Part shown: positions 17,617 to 26,414 of the stretch, piece by piece
Numbering within the stretch: the first letter of the stretch is position 1
Layout: every line of letters starts with the position of its first letter
Assembly: GCF_004116405.1 (NCBI RefSeq)
Contig: NZ_SDIC01000005.1
Span: 62,001 to 126,000 of the forward strand
Source: Halegenticoccus tardaugens
GTDB taxonomy: Archaea; Halobacteriota; Halobacteria; Halobacteriales; Haloferacaceae
Reading direction: 5' to 3'
DNA length: 64,000 nucleotides
Program-made: the position numbers and the translations under genes
Notes under the pieces: generated by a model
What the model saw: only the letters and a program-made list of their open reading frames with translations
The model's database searches: none
Told to the model about the DNA's origin: nothing

Positions 17617-17648
17617 ATGAGACGGCTCTGTAACGACAGGTGATACCG

Positions 17649-18614
17649 ATGGTCAAACTAGCACTCATCCTCCCGCCCGAGCCGGACGAACGCTGGGAGC
17701 TCGCGACGCAGATGGGAGTCACCGACGCCGTCGTCCACCCGCTCGAAATCGGAGACGGACGCACGCACTGGAGTTACGACGACTTACTCGGCATGCGGAA
17801 CTGGCTACGAGACGCGGGGCTCGAACTGTCGGTGCTCGAAGGGAGCGTCCCAGTTTCGGACCGAATCCGGCTCGGACTCCCCGGCCGCGACGAGGACATC
17901 GACGTGTTCAAGCGGTTTTTGCGGGACTGCGGCGACCTCGGAATCCCCGTCGTGGCCTACGATTGGATGGCTGGCGTCCGATGGGCCCGGACGGAGGCGT
18001 ACACCGAGTCCCGCGGGGGGTCGCTCGTCACTGGCTTCGACAACGAGAAGGTGCGTGGTGGGCCGGCCGTCGAGGCGGCGGAAGCGACGGAGGATGATCT
18101 CTGGGAGGCGATCGCGTACTTCCTCCGGGAGGTCGTCCCGGTCGCGGAGGAGGCGGGCGTGAAACTCGCTCTCCATCCGGACGATCCCCCTCGCTCCGAA
18201 GTGCGGGGGATGACGCGGATCGTCCGAAGCGTCGACGCATACGATCGCGTGCTCGACATCTACGACAGCGAACACAACGGAATCACGTTCTGTCAAGGGA
18301 ACTTCGCGGCAATGGGCGTCGATATTCCGGAGACGATTCGACACTTCGGCGATCGCATCAACTTCGTCCACTTCCGGGACGTCGACGGCGACGCCGATCG
18401 ATTCGTCGAAACGTGGCACGACGACGGGCCGACAGACATGCTCGCTGCGATGCGAGCGTACGTGAACGTCGACTTCGACGGAGTGATGCGGCCGGACCAC
18501 GTGCCGACGATGGCCGGCGAAGACAACAGTAACCCGGGGTACCACACCCAGGGTCGACTCTTCGCCATCGGTTACATGAGAGGGTTACTCGAGGCGGCTC
18601 ACCGGAGTCGGTGA
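17649..18614 (+). CDS. uxuA: Mannonate dehydratase
   Basis: 321-residue TIM-barrel enzyme of the xylose-isomerase-like superfamily that converts D-mannonate to 2-keto-3-deoxy-D-gluconate in glucuronate breakdown. Metal and active-site motifs are visible: VKLALHPDDPP, ITFCQGNFAAMG (Cys/Asn), INFVHFRDVDG (His/Asp) and VMRPDHVPTM. The start at 17649 (MVKLALILPPEPDE) is preferred over 17640, which would only add MIP. Shorter than E. coli UxuA (about 390) but typical of archaeal forms. It follows the TRAP genes and is convergent with an IclR regulator; together with the UxaA-like genes it points to uronate catabolism. Confidence 0.9.
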   Translation: MVKLALILPPEPDERWELATQMGVTDAVVHPLEIGDGRTHWSYDDLLGMRNWLRDAGLELSVLEGSVPVSDRIRLGLPGRDEDIDVFKRFLRDCGDLGIPVVAYDWMAGVRWARTEAYTESRGGSLVTGFDNEKVRGGPAVEAAEATEDDLWEAIAYFLREVVPVAEEAGVKLALHPDDPPRSEVRGMTRIVRSVDAYDRVLDIYDSEHNGITFCQGNFAAMGVDIPETIRHFGDRINFVHFRDVDGDADRFVETWHDDGPTDMLAAMRAYVNVDFDGVMRPDHVPTMAGEDNSNPGYHTQGRLFAIGYMRGLLEAAHRSR

Positions 18615-18658
18615 TCCAGAAGCGGGCGAGTCAAAACGCCGTTCGAGCGAAGGCGACG

Positions 18659-19480
18659 CTACGAGTAGGTCATGTTTAGCTCCGTGACGTTCGCAGCGCT
18701 TTGGACGAGTTCCGGGATTTCCTCGGTGAATTTCTCGCATTTCATGCGGCTCGTCGGCCCCGAAACGCTGATCGCGCCAACGGCGTGTCCGTTCTGGCCG
18801 ACGATCGGCGCGGCGACGCAGCGAAGTCCGGGGAGGCGTTCGCCGTCGTCCTGTGCGAATCCACGTTCGCGGACGGCTGCGAGTTCTTCGTCAAGCGCCT
18901 CTCGGTCCGTGATCGTCCGAGAGGTTCGATCAGGAAGGCCCCACCGATCGACAATCGCGTCTACCTGTTCTTTCGGGAGAAATGCGAGAATCGCTTTCCC
19001 GAGCGACGTACAGTGAAGCTTCACGCGCATACCGGCGTGCGTGTCGACCCGCACGGCCTGTGCGCCCCTCGCACGATAGACGTACACACCTTCGCCGTGT
19101 TCTTCGACGAGTAGGTTAGCCAACTCGCCGGTCTCTTCCGCGAGATGATCGACCTGCGATTTCGCTACGTCATAGACGCGCATCCGGTTACGCGCGTGTT
19201 CGCCGAGATCAAGGAACTTGAGCCCAACGCGGTAGGCGTCCCCCTCCCGAACCACGTATTCGTTCTGTCGGAGCGTGTTGAGGTGGGTGTACACCGTGCT
19301 CTTCGGGATGTTCAACTCCTTCGCCAACTCCGTAACACCGGCGCTGCCTAGGTGCTTCAGCGCCTCGAGGACGCGTAACGAGGTTTCCAGCGCCCCGATC
19401 CGTCCGTCCGTTTGTGCGGCCATGGTTTGCTCACTGTTTACAGCCATCCCACAAATCAGTTGTTCATTATCGTCGGACAT
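18659..19480 (-). CDS. IclR-family transcriptional regulator
   Basis: 273-residue regulator with an N-terminal winged helix-turn-helix (SLRVLEALKHLGSAGVTELAKELNIPKSTVYTHLNTL, about residues 36-70) and the C-terminal IclR effector domain (DTHAGMRVKLHCTSLGKAILA; GLRCVAAPIV; ISVSGPTSRM). The frame is open further upstream; the ATG at 19480 lies about 48 bases after a TATA-like GATATATTC, and ATGs at 19447 and 19423 are also plausible. Convergent with uxuA. It is closely similar in layout to the regulator at 44494 (THAGMRV, LGKAILA, MRCVAAPI), so both probably sense related sugar acids and control their neighbouring islands. Confidence 0.9.
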   Translation of the reverse strand: MSDDNEQLICGMAVNSEQTMAAQTDGRIGALETSLRVLEALKHLGSAGVTELAKELNIPKSTVYTHLNTLRQNEYVVREGDAYRVGLKFLDLGEHARNRMRVYDVAKSQVDHLAEETGELANLLVEEHGEGVYVYRARGAQAVRVDTHAGMRVKLHCTSLGKAILAFLPKEQVDAIVDRWGLPDRTSRTITDREALDEELAAVRERGFAQDDGERLPGLRCVAAPIVGQNGHAVGAISVSGPTSRMKCEKFTEEIPELVQSAANVTELNMTYS

Positions 19481-19564
19481 GAAATACAAACGTCGTTCGA
19501 TGTGGTGGATCGAAAACCGGAGAATATATCCACGCGCTTTACACCGTTTCCGCGGTATCCTCAC

Positions 19565-19736
19565 AGCGTCACTACCCGGTCTCGACCGAGAGGCCATAGA
19601 AAGCGCCATTTTATACCTTGATCGCCTGCTCGTAACTCCCGACGCGGATAACCGCGAAGACGTCATCGAAAATTACCTCCTGAGCGATGCGTATGTCGGA
19701 GTCACCATCCGAGAAGACGGCCGGCTCGGCAAATAG
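19565..19736 (+). other. Possible coding remnant, unidentified
   Basis: One plus-strand frame reads LPGLDREAIESAILYLDRLL, then VTPDADNREDVIENYLLSDAYVG, with acidic haloarchaeal composition and a stop at 19736, but has no credible start. It resembles the C-terminal end of a lost gene. No family recognised. Confidence 0.3.
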
Positions 19737-20087
19737 TCCTCGCCACCGGCCTCTGGTCGATCACTGCCGCGGCTTTAGGCCGTTCTCGACCGCCAACCTT
19801 TAGCAACCGGGAAGCATGGTCGAAACCAAACCGAGCAATTTTCGTTCTTGGATTGTTTTGTTCACTTTCGTCGGACGAATTAAACGGCACACCGACGGGA
19901 AGACACCTACTGCAATGGAACACACGATTTAGTCCAAGGGATCGTTCACTATCGTCGGTCGGTGAATAATCATCAACATCTCCGGAAGGAGATCCCGGAA
20001 CCGGAAGCGCCTCCCTGTCGAAATCGTGAGCCGAACTATCCCTCTGAGAATAAAGCCCTCCGTATTGGTCGGAGGAAATGGAAAGGG
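19737..20087. other. Intergenic region, nothing recognised
   Basis: About 350 bases between the possible remnant and tctB. Only short low-quality frames; no clear promoter or repeat. Confidence 0.4.
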
Positions 20088-20663
20088 TTAGATAAGACCC
20101 TCTACGAGGATACCCAGTTCGCGGAAGATGCCTTCTCCATACGGGAGGGCGATGTTCATGAAGTTGCGGAAGAGGACGAAGATTACGAATGAGGTCAACA
20201 CGCTGAAGAGAACAACCTTGGTCGTCGACCGATAGCCCTGAAGCCAGACGAACGCGGCCAAAAAGAGCGGCGTGATAACGAGAAAGCCAAGCTGGTCGAT
20301 AAACCCAATGTATAAGGTCGTCAGAACGATCGTGCCGACGTATTGCGTATCCCTGTCAGAGAGATCCGTCACTGCGGCGACGTCCGAGATGGTATCCCGA
20401 AACACGCCAGTTCGGAGAAGGACATCGTTTCGCCGATAGATGTGTGCCAAATTCAGGAATGACGCGAGGAGCAACACGGCTATGACCGCACGCGGCCAGT
20501 AGGCCGCTCCCGGATCGGCGTTGGTACTTCGTACCCCCGCCAGCGTTCTGGAGTAGTAAAGAAGCCCGACAGAAGCAACGATTACGAGAACGGTGATGAT
20601 TGCGTCGCTGCGGTCACTTCGTTCTTCGACGTCGTCGTCGATGTCGGCTTGAGTGGACGCCAT
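20088..20663 (-). CDS. tctB: Tripartite tricarboxylate transporter TctB-like protein
   Basis: 191-residue small membrane subunit with an acidic N-terminus (MASTQADIDDDVEERSDRSD) and four hydrophobic segments (about 21-42, 57-76, 106-128, 136-160), as in TctB/DUF1468 proteins. GAAYWPRAVIAVLLLASFLNL is the conserved first-loop/second-helix region. The tctA stop overlaps its ATG by one base (TAATG). A much longer frame upstream to 21782 is antisense or out-of-frame to tctA and is rejected. It works with TctA in the membrane and TctC outside. Confidence 0.85.
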   Translation of the reverse strand: MASTQADIDDDVEERSDRSDAIITVLVIVASVGLLYYSRTLAGVRSTNADPGAAYWPRAVIAVLLLASFLNLAHIYRRNDVLLRTGVFRDTISDVAAVTDLSDRDTQYVGTIVLTTLYIGFIDQLGFLVITPLFLAAFVWLQGYRSTTKVVLFSVLTSFVIFVLFRNFMNIALPYGEGIFRELGILVEGLI

Positions 20664-22189
20664 TACTGGTTCGTCCCCCCAATCCGTAGATACTTGTGTC
20701 CGAACGATGTCTCCTGAAGCAGCGGAATCGTAAACAGGAACAGAGCGATAACCAGTAACGCGAGTGAAATCGGGCGCTGGACAAACGTCAAGAGTTCTCC
20801 CTCGGCCTTGATGAGACCGCGCCGCAGGCTTGGCTCCGCGATCGGCCCGAGGACGAGTCCGATCACCAACGGTGCGATCGGGTAGTCGTACTGTTCGAGG
20901 TAGTAGCCGGCGATCCCCGTCGCGAGCATAATCCACAGGTCGAACGTGATGTTTCGCGTGGCGAAGGCACCGACGACGCAGAACATCACGATCAGTGCGA
21001 GCAGAAGTTCCTGTGGAACATGTCGAACTTTGGTGAAGGCACGCACGATGGGCTTGTTTGCGAGCAGCACAGCCACGTTGGCCAACAGGAGCGCCGCGAA
21101 CACCGTGTACACCAGCGCTTCGTTGGCATCGATAAACGACGGTCCAGGGGTAATACCGTGGAGAATGAACGCCGCCAGTATAACGGCCGTCGTCGCACTC
21201 CCTGGAATACCGAGCGCGAACAGCGGTACGAACGCTCCACTTGCAGCGGCGTTGTTCGCAGTTTCGGGGCCGGCGACGCCTTCGGGAACGCCCGTTCCGA
21301 ACCGCTCGCGGATATCCTTCGGGACGATCCGTTGAGCGAAGGTGTAGCCGAACAATGCCCCGGTGGTCGCCCCCGCTCCGGGGAGGATCCCAATCAGCGT
21401 TCCCGCGACGGAGTTGAAAGAGAGGATTTTCCGAAACCGCTTGAAGAAGTGAAGCGGTGGCAGGAGTGACCCTGTCTCGACCGAGCCGACCGTCTCGTCG
21501 GAAACCATCTGACCGCCGCTTTTGATCTGTTTCAACACCTCGGAGATCGCAAAGACGCCGAGGATGAGGGGGATCAGTTCGATGCCGTTCATCAGGAGAC
21601 GGTTGCCGAAGGTAAACCGAGGGAGGCCCGTGAAAGGATCGAGCCCGATCGTCGCGACGACGAGCCCCAACGCCATCATCATCACAGCCTTGGTGACGTT
21701 GCCGAGCCCGATTGTAGACACGAGCGCGAGTCCAACGATGACGACGCTGAAGTACTCCGGATCGGAGAGATTCATTGACCACGCCGCCAGCGTCGGGGAA
21801 AACAGAACGAGGATAATAGTGCCGACGATCCCGCCGACCGCTGAGCTGAAGACGGCGGTACTGATCGCCTCGCCCATTCGACCCTGTTGATTCATCTCGT
21901 ACCCGTCGAGGGTCGTCATGATCGCCTCCGGAGCACCGGGGACTTTAAACATAATCGCACTGATCGACCCCGCGTAGACCGCACCGACGTAAATGACCGA
22001 CAGCATCATGATCCCCGTCGCGGGATCCATGCTGTACGTGAGCGGGATCAACAATACTACGGTCATCGTCCCGTTCATGCCTGGGATGGCTCCGCTGAGC
22101 ATCCCGAGCGCGATTGCGAAGATGAATACGAGGAGATTCGCCCCCGAGAAGATCGTGAGTCCGCCCTCGATAAGTTGGTCCAGTACCAT
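20663..22189 (-). CDS. tctA: Tripartite tricarboxylate transporter large permease (TctA)
   Basis: 508-residue polytopic permease with 11-12 hydrophobic segments. Family motifs include GMLSGAIPGMNGTMTVVLLIPLTYSMDP near the N-terminus, the internal repeat GTLIGILPGAGATTGALFGY (the PGxGxxxGA motif), and GPETANNAAASGAFVPLFALGIPGSATTAVILAAF. Length fits TctA (about 500). It precedes tctB with a TAATG overlap and follows tctC by 298 bases. Substrate in this family ranges over carboxylates and aromatics; the adjacent MBL hydrolases and IclR gene suggest an imported ester, lactone or acid. Confidence 0.9.
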   Translation of the reverse strand: MVLDQLIEGGLTIFSGANLLVFIFAIALGMLSGAIPGMNGTMTVVLLIPLTYSMDPATGIMMLSVIYVGAVYAGSISAIMFKVPGAPEAIMTTLDGYEMNQQGRMGEAISTAVFSSAVGGIVGTIILVLFSPTLAAWSMNLSDPEYFSVVIVGLALVSTIGLGNVTKAVMMMALGLVVATIGLDPFTGLPRFTFGNRLLMNGIELIPLILGVFAISEVLKQIKSGGQMVSDETVGSVETGSLLPPLHFFKRFRKILSFNSVAGTLIGILPGAGATTGALFGYTFAQRIVPKDIRERFGTGVPEGVAGPETANNAAASGAFVPLFALGIPGSATTAVILAAFILHGITPGPSFIDANEALVYTVFAALLLANVAVLLANKPIVRAFTKVRHVPQELLLALIVMFCVVGAFATRNITFDLWIMLATGIAGYYLEQYDYPIAPLVIGLVLGPIAEPSLRRGLIKAEGELLTFVQRPISLALLVIALFLFTIPLLQETSFGHKYLRIGGTNQ

Positions 22190-22487
22190 CGTCGTTACCC
22201 ACCTCCAAGGGATAGCGCGTAATCGCTAGTTCTCATGGACGAAGTAGTCCTTCGCGTGAATCCAGTAACCGTCGACTGGATCGACCGCGGCGATTATCGA
22301 CGCGTGTGGCTTGAATCGACATGCTCATAATGATTAGTGGTACCGAGAGGCGGTCGTTGCATCGGGTTATCGGTCAGCAGTCGCTTCTCCCTCCCTGGGC
22401 GGCCGGTGTCAGTTGAGCGTTGCGTCGCGGTGGCACTGATCAGTGACGACGCGACAGTAGACTTGCAAGCTCCGCATTCGCCCGGCA
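22190..22487. other. Gap between tctC and tctA
   Basis: No supported gene in about 298 bases. The direction of tctC into tctA suggests read-through, but nothing that looks like a processing or termination site stands out. Confidence 0.4.
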
Positions 22488-23504
22488 TCACCCTCGGAAC
22501 TCCTCCATTGCGGTTTTGAACAGGCCTACCTGTTCTTTGACGTTCTCCATATGCTCGTCTCCAGGGAGGAACCCATCGCGGATGTCGAGGTAGTTTTCGC
22601 TTTCGAATTTCTTGTAGGAGTCGGTGGCCATCGCCTCTTGCACTACATTCGTCCAGAAGGAGACGGCTTCGTCTGGGGTACCAGCTTTTGCGACCAGTGC
22701 TCGCTGGACGCCAAATTGCGCGTCCCAGCCGGTCTCCTTGGCGGTGGGGACGTCCTCGAAGTCCTCGATCGGTTTGTCGAGACCGGCGAAGAGGAGCTTT
22801 ACCTCGCCTTCGCTTTCGAGTTCGCGAATTTCCACGAGTTCGCCGTACGCGACGTCGATCTCGCCCGTAATGACATCCGACTCCATTTGACCGGCGTCGT
22901 CGTACGAAACGATCTCCATGTTGTCGAGAATACCAGCTGCCTGTCCGAATTCGACCGGGAAGGCGGCGCTGTCGAGCCCGCCAGTGATGCCGAACTGAAT
23001 GGTTTCTCGTTTTGCGGTCTCGACGAACGCGTTGATGTCCTCGTATCCACCGCCGTCTCGTCCGGTCGTAAAAATGAAACTCGTGTCGTACTGTACCCGG
23101 CAGACACCGACCCAGTCGTCGATCGTGAAGGTCGCTTTCTCCTGAGCGATGTTCGGCGCGATGACGTTCGTATCGGCGAAAATGATATGACCGTCGGCGG
23201 GCTGATTGAGGACGTTTGAGGCGCCGCTGAGACCGCCCGCACCGGTGATGTTCTCCACGTTGATCTGGACGTTGACGTCGCGCTCCTCGAGAATGGCCGC
23301 CGCCGGCTCGGCGACTTGGCGAACTGCGAGGTCGGTACCGCCGCCAGCACCCCATGGAACGACGATCGTGACGTTGCGTTCAGGTGTCCAGCCGTTATCG
23401 CTGGAGCCACCTCCGTTCGAACCGCTTGTACAGCCGGCCAAGGCCAACATTCCGGCGATCGCACTTCCTTTTAATACTGAACGTCTAGTGCTCTCTATTG
23501 TCAT
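22488..23504 (-). CDS. tctC: Tripartite tricarboxylate transporter substrate-binding lipoprotein (TctC)
   Basis: 338-residue receptor. MTIESTRRSVLKGSAIAGMLALAGC is a Tat signal with a lipobox Cys at about residue 25, followed by a Ser/Gly-rich linker. Mature-protein motifs of the Bug/TctC family are present: NVTIVVPWGAGGGTDLAVRQVAEP at the first lobe and ITGAGGLSGASNVLNQPADGH with the carboxylate-binding loop. The start at 23504 is chosen for the signal peptide; an upstream ATG at 23519 is possible. First gene of the tctCAB set, transcribed from a TATA-like box at about 23540. Confidence 0.9.
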   Translation of the reverse strand: MTIESTRRSVLKGSAIAGMLALAGCTSGSNGGGSSDNGWTPERNVTIVVPWGAGGGTDLAVRQVAEPAAAILEERDVNVQINVENITGAGGLSGASNVLNQPADGHIIFADTNVIAPNIAQEKATFTIDDWVGVCRVQYDTSFIFTTGRDGGGYEDINAFVETAKRETIQFGITGGLDSAAFPVEFGQAAGILDNMEIVSYDDAGQMESDVITGEIDVAYGELVEIRELESEGEVKLLFAGLDKPIEDFEDVPTAKETGWDAQFGVQRALVAKAGTPDEAVSFWTNVVQEAMATDSYKKFESENYLDIRDGFLPGDEHMENVKEQVGLFKTAMEEFRG

Positions 23505-23531
23505 ACTCCGTCTGCCCAAATCGACGTGGTC

Positions 23532-23547
23532 ATATTTATAATTTATG
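23532..23547 (-). promoter_or_regulatory. TATA-like element for tctC
   Basis: Reverse-strand ATAAATTATAAATATG is centred about 35 bases before the tctC ATG in otherwise GC-rich DNA. Confidence 0.45.
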
Positions 23548-23730
23548 TATGATCTCGATAAATGAAAAAAGGCTACCCTCGTCCGAATTCGGGTTTAACC
23601 GAAGGAGAGAATGACCGCCCCTCACACAGATATGTCGTCGGCGTACCGCGAGGGACGGTCTAATCCCCTCAGTGTGTCATGGTGGATGGTAGACGTGTGC
23701 CTAACGACGGGGGCACACTTCGTTGACGAA

Positions 23731-24471
23731 TCAGGCGACGACGTATTCGCTCGCAATCCGATCCGACGCTCTGATTAACCGATCGAGGTACGTGTCTCGA
23801 TCGGAGCCGACGATCGGGTTTCCGTGGATCGGTGCGATGTACGATATCTCGAACTGATCGAACGCAGCGTCTAATGCTTCATGGAGTTTCTCTGGGTCGA
23901 CATACCGAAGCCAGACTAGGTTGTCTCGGTGATACCGATAGATCTGCTCGAAGGGTGTGACGTCGTCGAAGTCGGCCGACGTGTAGTCTTCTTCCTTCGG
24001 TCGGTGGTAGTTCCCGAATCCGTCAGCGGTAAAGAGTACCCCGGAGACGTGGTCATAAATCCACGTGGTGTGCGATCTGTCTGCGAGCGGCGGATCGATG
24101 AACGAGAACGTTCGACCAAGCACGTCCATACTCTCTCCGATCGTGCACTTCGTCGCGTCCTGAAGGCCCTGAATTTCGGGCGACCCGGACGACGCGATGA
24201 GTTCTACTCCACCCCACCGCTCGCGGAATTCGCCGATGTTTCCTGAGTGCGGGTAGTCAGAATGTGAGAGTATAATCGCATCGAGGCCCTCGTCGTCAGT
24301 CGCATCCTGAAGCTGTTCGGAGATCGATTCGCGGTGGTGCACCGATCCCGAGTCGACGACGATATTCCCGCTTTCAGTTTCGATAAGATACACTGAGACG
24401 TGTTCATTGAGATCGCCATGGGCGATCGATTCATTGAGCCACGTAATGGAGTCGGTAAGGCTAACAGTCAT
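23731..24471 (-). CDS. MBL-fold hydrolase with altered metal motif (1)
   Basis: 246-residue metallo-beta-lactamase-fold protein. It has the N-terminal strand pair (VSVYLIETESGNIVVDSGS, Asp at about residue 41), the motif-II equivalent LSHSDYPHSGN where canonical enzymes have THxHxDHxGN, a later ITWIYD/GVLFTADGFGN segment (metal Asp) and IAPIHGNPI (final His). The second His and the Asp of HxHxDH are replaced, giving HxDxxH. It follows the second MBL gene (24490) by 18 bases on the same strand, so they are co-transcribed. Candidate roles include lactone or thioester hydrolysis, or a flavodiiron-like redox site; none is established. Confidence 0.75.
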   Translation of the reverse strand: MTVSLTDSITWLNESIAHGDLNEHVSVYLIETESGNIVVDSGSVHHRESISEQLQDATDDEGLDAIILSHSDYPHSGNIGEFRERWGGVELIASSGSPEIQGLQDATKCTIGESMDVLGRTFSFIDPPLADRSHTTWIYDHVSGVLFTADGFGNYHRPKEEDYTSADFDDVTPFEQIYRYHRDNLVWLRYVDPEKLHEALDAAFDQFEISYIAPIHGNPIVGSDRDTYLDRLIRASDRIASEYVVA

Positions 24472-24489
24472 TATAGTCTCCTTCGCGGT

Positions 24490-25296
24490 TCATCCGATAA
24501 TTCCTAACCGTCCGGTTTGCTGTATTCGAGCGACGACATCCTTCATTTCCTCCATGTACTCAACCGCGTCCTTGCGGATCACTAGCCCGTGAGCCGGCGC
24601 GATCATTGAGGGATCGTACTTCTCGATGAGGTTGTCTATCTCACGCTGAACCTTCTCAACGTCGACGTACTTATGCCAAAATAACACGCGAGCGTGGAAC
24701 TCGAGTAGCTGATCGGCCTCAACGTCGTGGTGAACTTCGTCGACGAAGTTCAGTTCGTCCTCAGAGAGATGCGGGAACCCCATCCAGTCGACCGTAAACA
24801 ATGTACCGGTCGTCCGCTCTGTCATCCACACGAACACTGGCGCGTCGAGAAACGTCGCTTCGTGGAATTCTACGACGAGATCGCCCAGATCGATTGCGTC
24901 GCCTTCGGTGACTTGCAACGCGTCGTCGAGATGATACAGTTCGTGGTCGTTACCGTAGCCCGGGCCGACGAGCTCCGCCCTCGGATATTCCCGGAGGATC
25001 TCGACCGCATTGCCTGCGTGCGGGATGTCCGGGTGCGAGACGACTACGTAGTCAAGTGATCGGTCATTGAGAATATCCGATACTTCGTCTTTGAGCTTCT
25101 CAGTACTGGCGGGAGATAGCGTGTCGAAGAGCAGCGTTTCGTCGCTTCCGACAAGCAGATAAGCACACTGCGGGATATGTACGGTGTTGCCGCGCCTGTA
25201 CCACGATGGCGGATCGTCACGCATTTCGAAATGATCTCGTCGGTCCGGGCCGAGCTCTTGAATCCAGTGGATTCCAGGGCTGATTTCTCTGGCCAT
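24490..25296 (-). CDS. MBL-fold hydrolase with altered metal motif (2)
   Basis: 268-residue MBL-fold protein related to its neighbour at 23731. It shows CAYLLVGSDETLLFDTLSP (first metal-side Asp), the altered motif VSHPDIPHAGN, FHEATFLDAPVFVWMTERTTGTLFTVDWMG (distal Asp) and MIAPAHGLVI (final His). Sharing HxDxPH with the neighbour shows the change is a subfamily trait and not decay. The N-terminus MAREISPGIHWIQELGPDRR is typical of MBL quorum-lactonase-like or flavodiiron-like families. Divergently transcribed from the IclR regulator at 25448, with a 150-base shared regulatory gap. Confidence 0.75.
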   Translation of the reverse strand: MAREISPGIHWIQELGPDRRDHFEMRDDPPSWYRRGNTVHIPQCAYLLVGSDETLLFDTLSPASTEKLKDEVSDILNDRSLDYVVVSHPDIPHAGNAVEILREYPRAELVGPGYGNDHELYHLDDALQVTEGDAIDLGDLVVEFHEATFLDAPVFVWMTERTTGTLFTVDWMGFPHLSEDELNFVDEVHHDVEADQLLEFHARVLFWHKYVDVEKVQREIDNLIEKYDPSMIAPAHGLVIRKDAVEYMEEMKDVVARIQQTGRLGIIG

Positions 25297-25420
25297 ACAG
25301 AGACGAGGATACTCTCGACGTTCTTAATTGTTTGGGGCGTTCTATCTTGCCTCAGTCGAATGAATCCGTACTGATTCTCATCGATTTCATAACGCCTAAT
25401 CCACTCGTGTTCCCATTTTG

Positions 25421-25430
25421 TTCTATATAA
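25421..25430 (+). promoter_or_regulatory. TATA-like box for the IclR gene at 25448
   Basis: TTCTATATAA is centred about 22-25 bases before ATG 25448, which fits leaderless transcription and supports that start over 25418. Confidence 0.5.
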
Positions 25431-25447
25431 TCGAACACGGAACGTTA

Positions 25448-26275
25448 ATGTCGGTCGATATCCCGTTGAAAAGCATGACATCTCGTGACGGTGGCCCAAA
25501 AACGATTCAGTCCGTTCAGACAGCATTCGATATTATCGAAATTATCGCCACACAAAGTCGCCCGACCGCCTCGGAGATCGCTGCGGAGATCGGGTACTCT
25601 CGCAGCACGACGCACTATCATCTACAGACCCTTCAGAAGAACAGGTACGTGGCTCGCGACGACGACGGCTTCCGCCTTGGCCTGCGACTCGCACTATTTG
25701 GTCAGCGTGCGGTCGACCAGCACGAACTTATCGGCGTCGCCGAAAGAACGGCTGACGGGTTGGCGGCCGAGACGGATCTGACCGCGCTGGTGGCTGTCCC
25801 AGAAGAGGGAATGACGGTCTGTCTGTATCGCACGGGAAGGGATGACTTCGATCGCGGGATGCACGTTGGTGAGGAGTCTGATCTCCACTGTACTGCGTTC
25901 GGACAGGCGATCCTCTCGTGGAGTTCGGACGTAACTGTGGATAACCTGATAAATCAGCATGGGCTGTCGCGCCACACGAATCAAACGCTAACAGATAGAG
26001 AAATCCTCCACGACCGATTAGAGACGGTCCGCAACCTCGGGTTCGCATATAGTGCCGAGGAGTATGTCGACGGAACGAGCAGCGTCGCTGCGCCGATCCT
26101 GGACCGACTAACTGACCGCGTCGTCGGTGCTATCGGCGTCATGGCATCGACCGACAAGATCGAAAATCCGTACAAACACACCAAGGCAAGGCGCTTCTCG
26201 GATGAACTCCCTGAACAGGTTCAGCGGGCAGCTCGGATTGTCAGCGACAAATTGAGCGAACAGCGTCGATCTTGA
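25448..26275 (+). CDS. IclR-family transcriptional regulator
   Basis: 275-residue regulator with an N-terminal winged helix (TIQSVQTAFDIIEIIATQ, then SRPTASEIAAEIGYSRSTTHYHLQTL, about residues 18-62) and an IclR effector domain (TDLTALVAVPEEGMTVCLYR; ESDLHCTAFGQAILS; VAAPILDRLTDRVVGAIGVM). Start chosen from the TATA box; ATG 25475 is an alternative. More divergent than the other two IclR proteins in the window and of the haloarchaeal type that often controls adjacent genes. It is divergent from the MBL/tct genes. Its TGA stop lies inside an IS-end-like tail (26271-26280). Confidence 0.9.
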   Translation: MSVDIPLKSMTSRDGGPKTIQSVQTAFDIIEIIATQSRPTASEIAAEIGYSRSTTHYHLQTLQKNRYVARDDDGFRLGLRLALFGQRAVDQHELIGVAERTADGLAAETDLTALVAVPEEGMTVCLYRTGRDDFDRGMHVGEESDLHCTAFGQAILSWSSDVTVDNLINQHGLSRHTNQTLTDREILHDRLETVRNLGFAYSAEEYVDGTSSVAAPILDRLTDRVVGAIGVMASTDKIENPYKHTKARRFSDELPEQVQRAARIVSDKLSEQRRS

Positions 26276-26306
26276 CATCCTTCCCGCCCTGAAGGGTGTG
26301 AGGTTT
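26271..26306 (-). repeat. Solo, partly decayed IS-end stem-loop at the IclR stop codon
   Basis: On the reverse strand it reads CACACCCTTCAGGGCGGG followed by AAGGATGTCAAG. The TTCA loop, GGCGGGA and GTCAAG tail match 34049-34083 and the right end of the complete IS200/IS605 element (45664-45698). The plus-strand TTGAC supplies the stop codon of the regulator. Confidence 0.55.
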
Positions 26307-26414
26307 TGCATCTGGTTCAACGTAACTAGCTGTTCTATAATACCGAATTATATCTCTCATATGATTTTTACCCTAGCAACATATGTCGACCCGTCTCGAT
26401 CATTGCACGTAACT

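Noticed and set aside
19962-20192. 76-codon forward frame overlapping the tctB end
   Set aside because: Mostly antisense to tctB and without family features; only weak composition support.
20664-21782. Long N-terminal extension of tctB
   Set aside because: Reads through tctA out of frame; the TAATG overlap at 20663 marks the true start.
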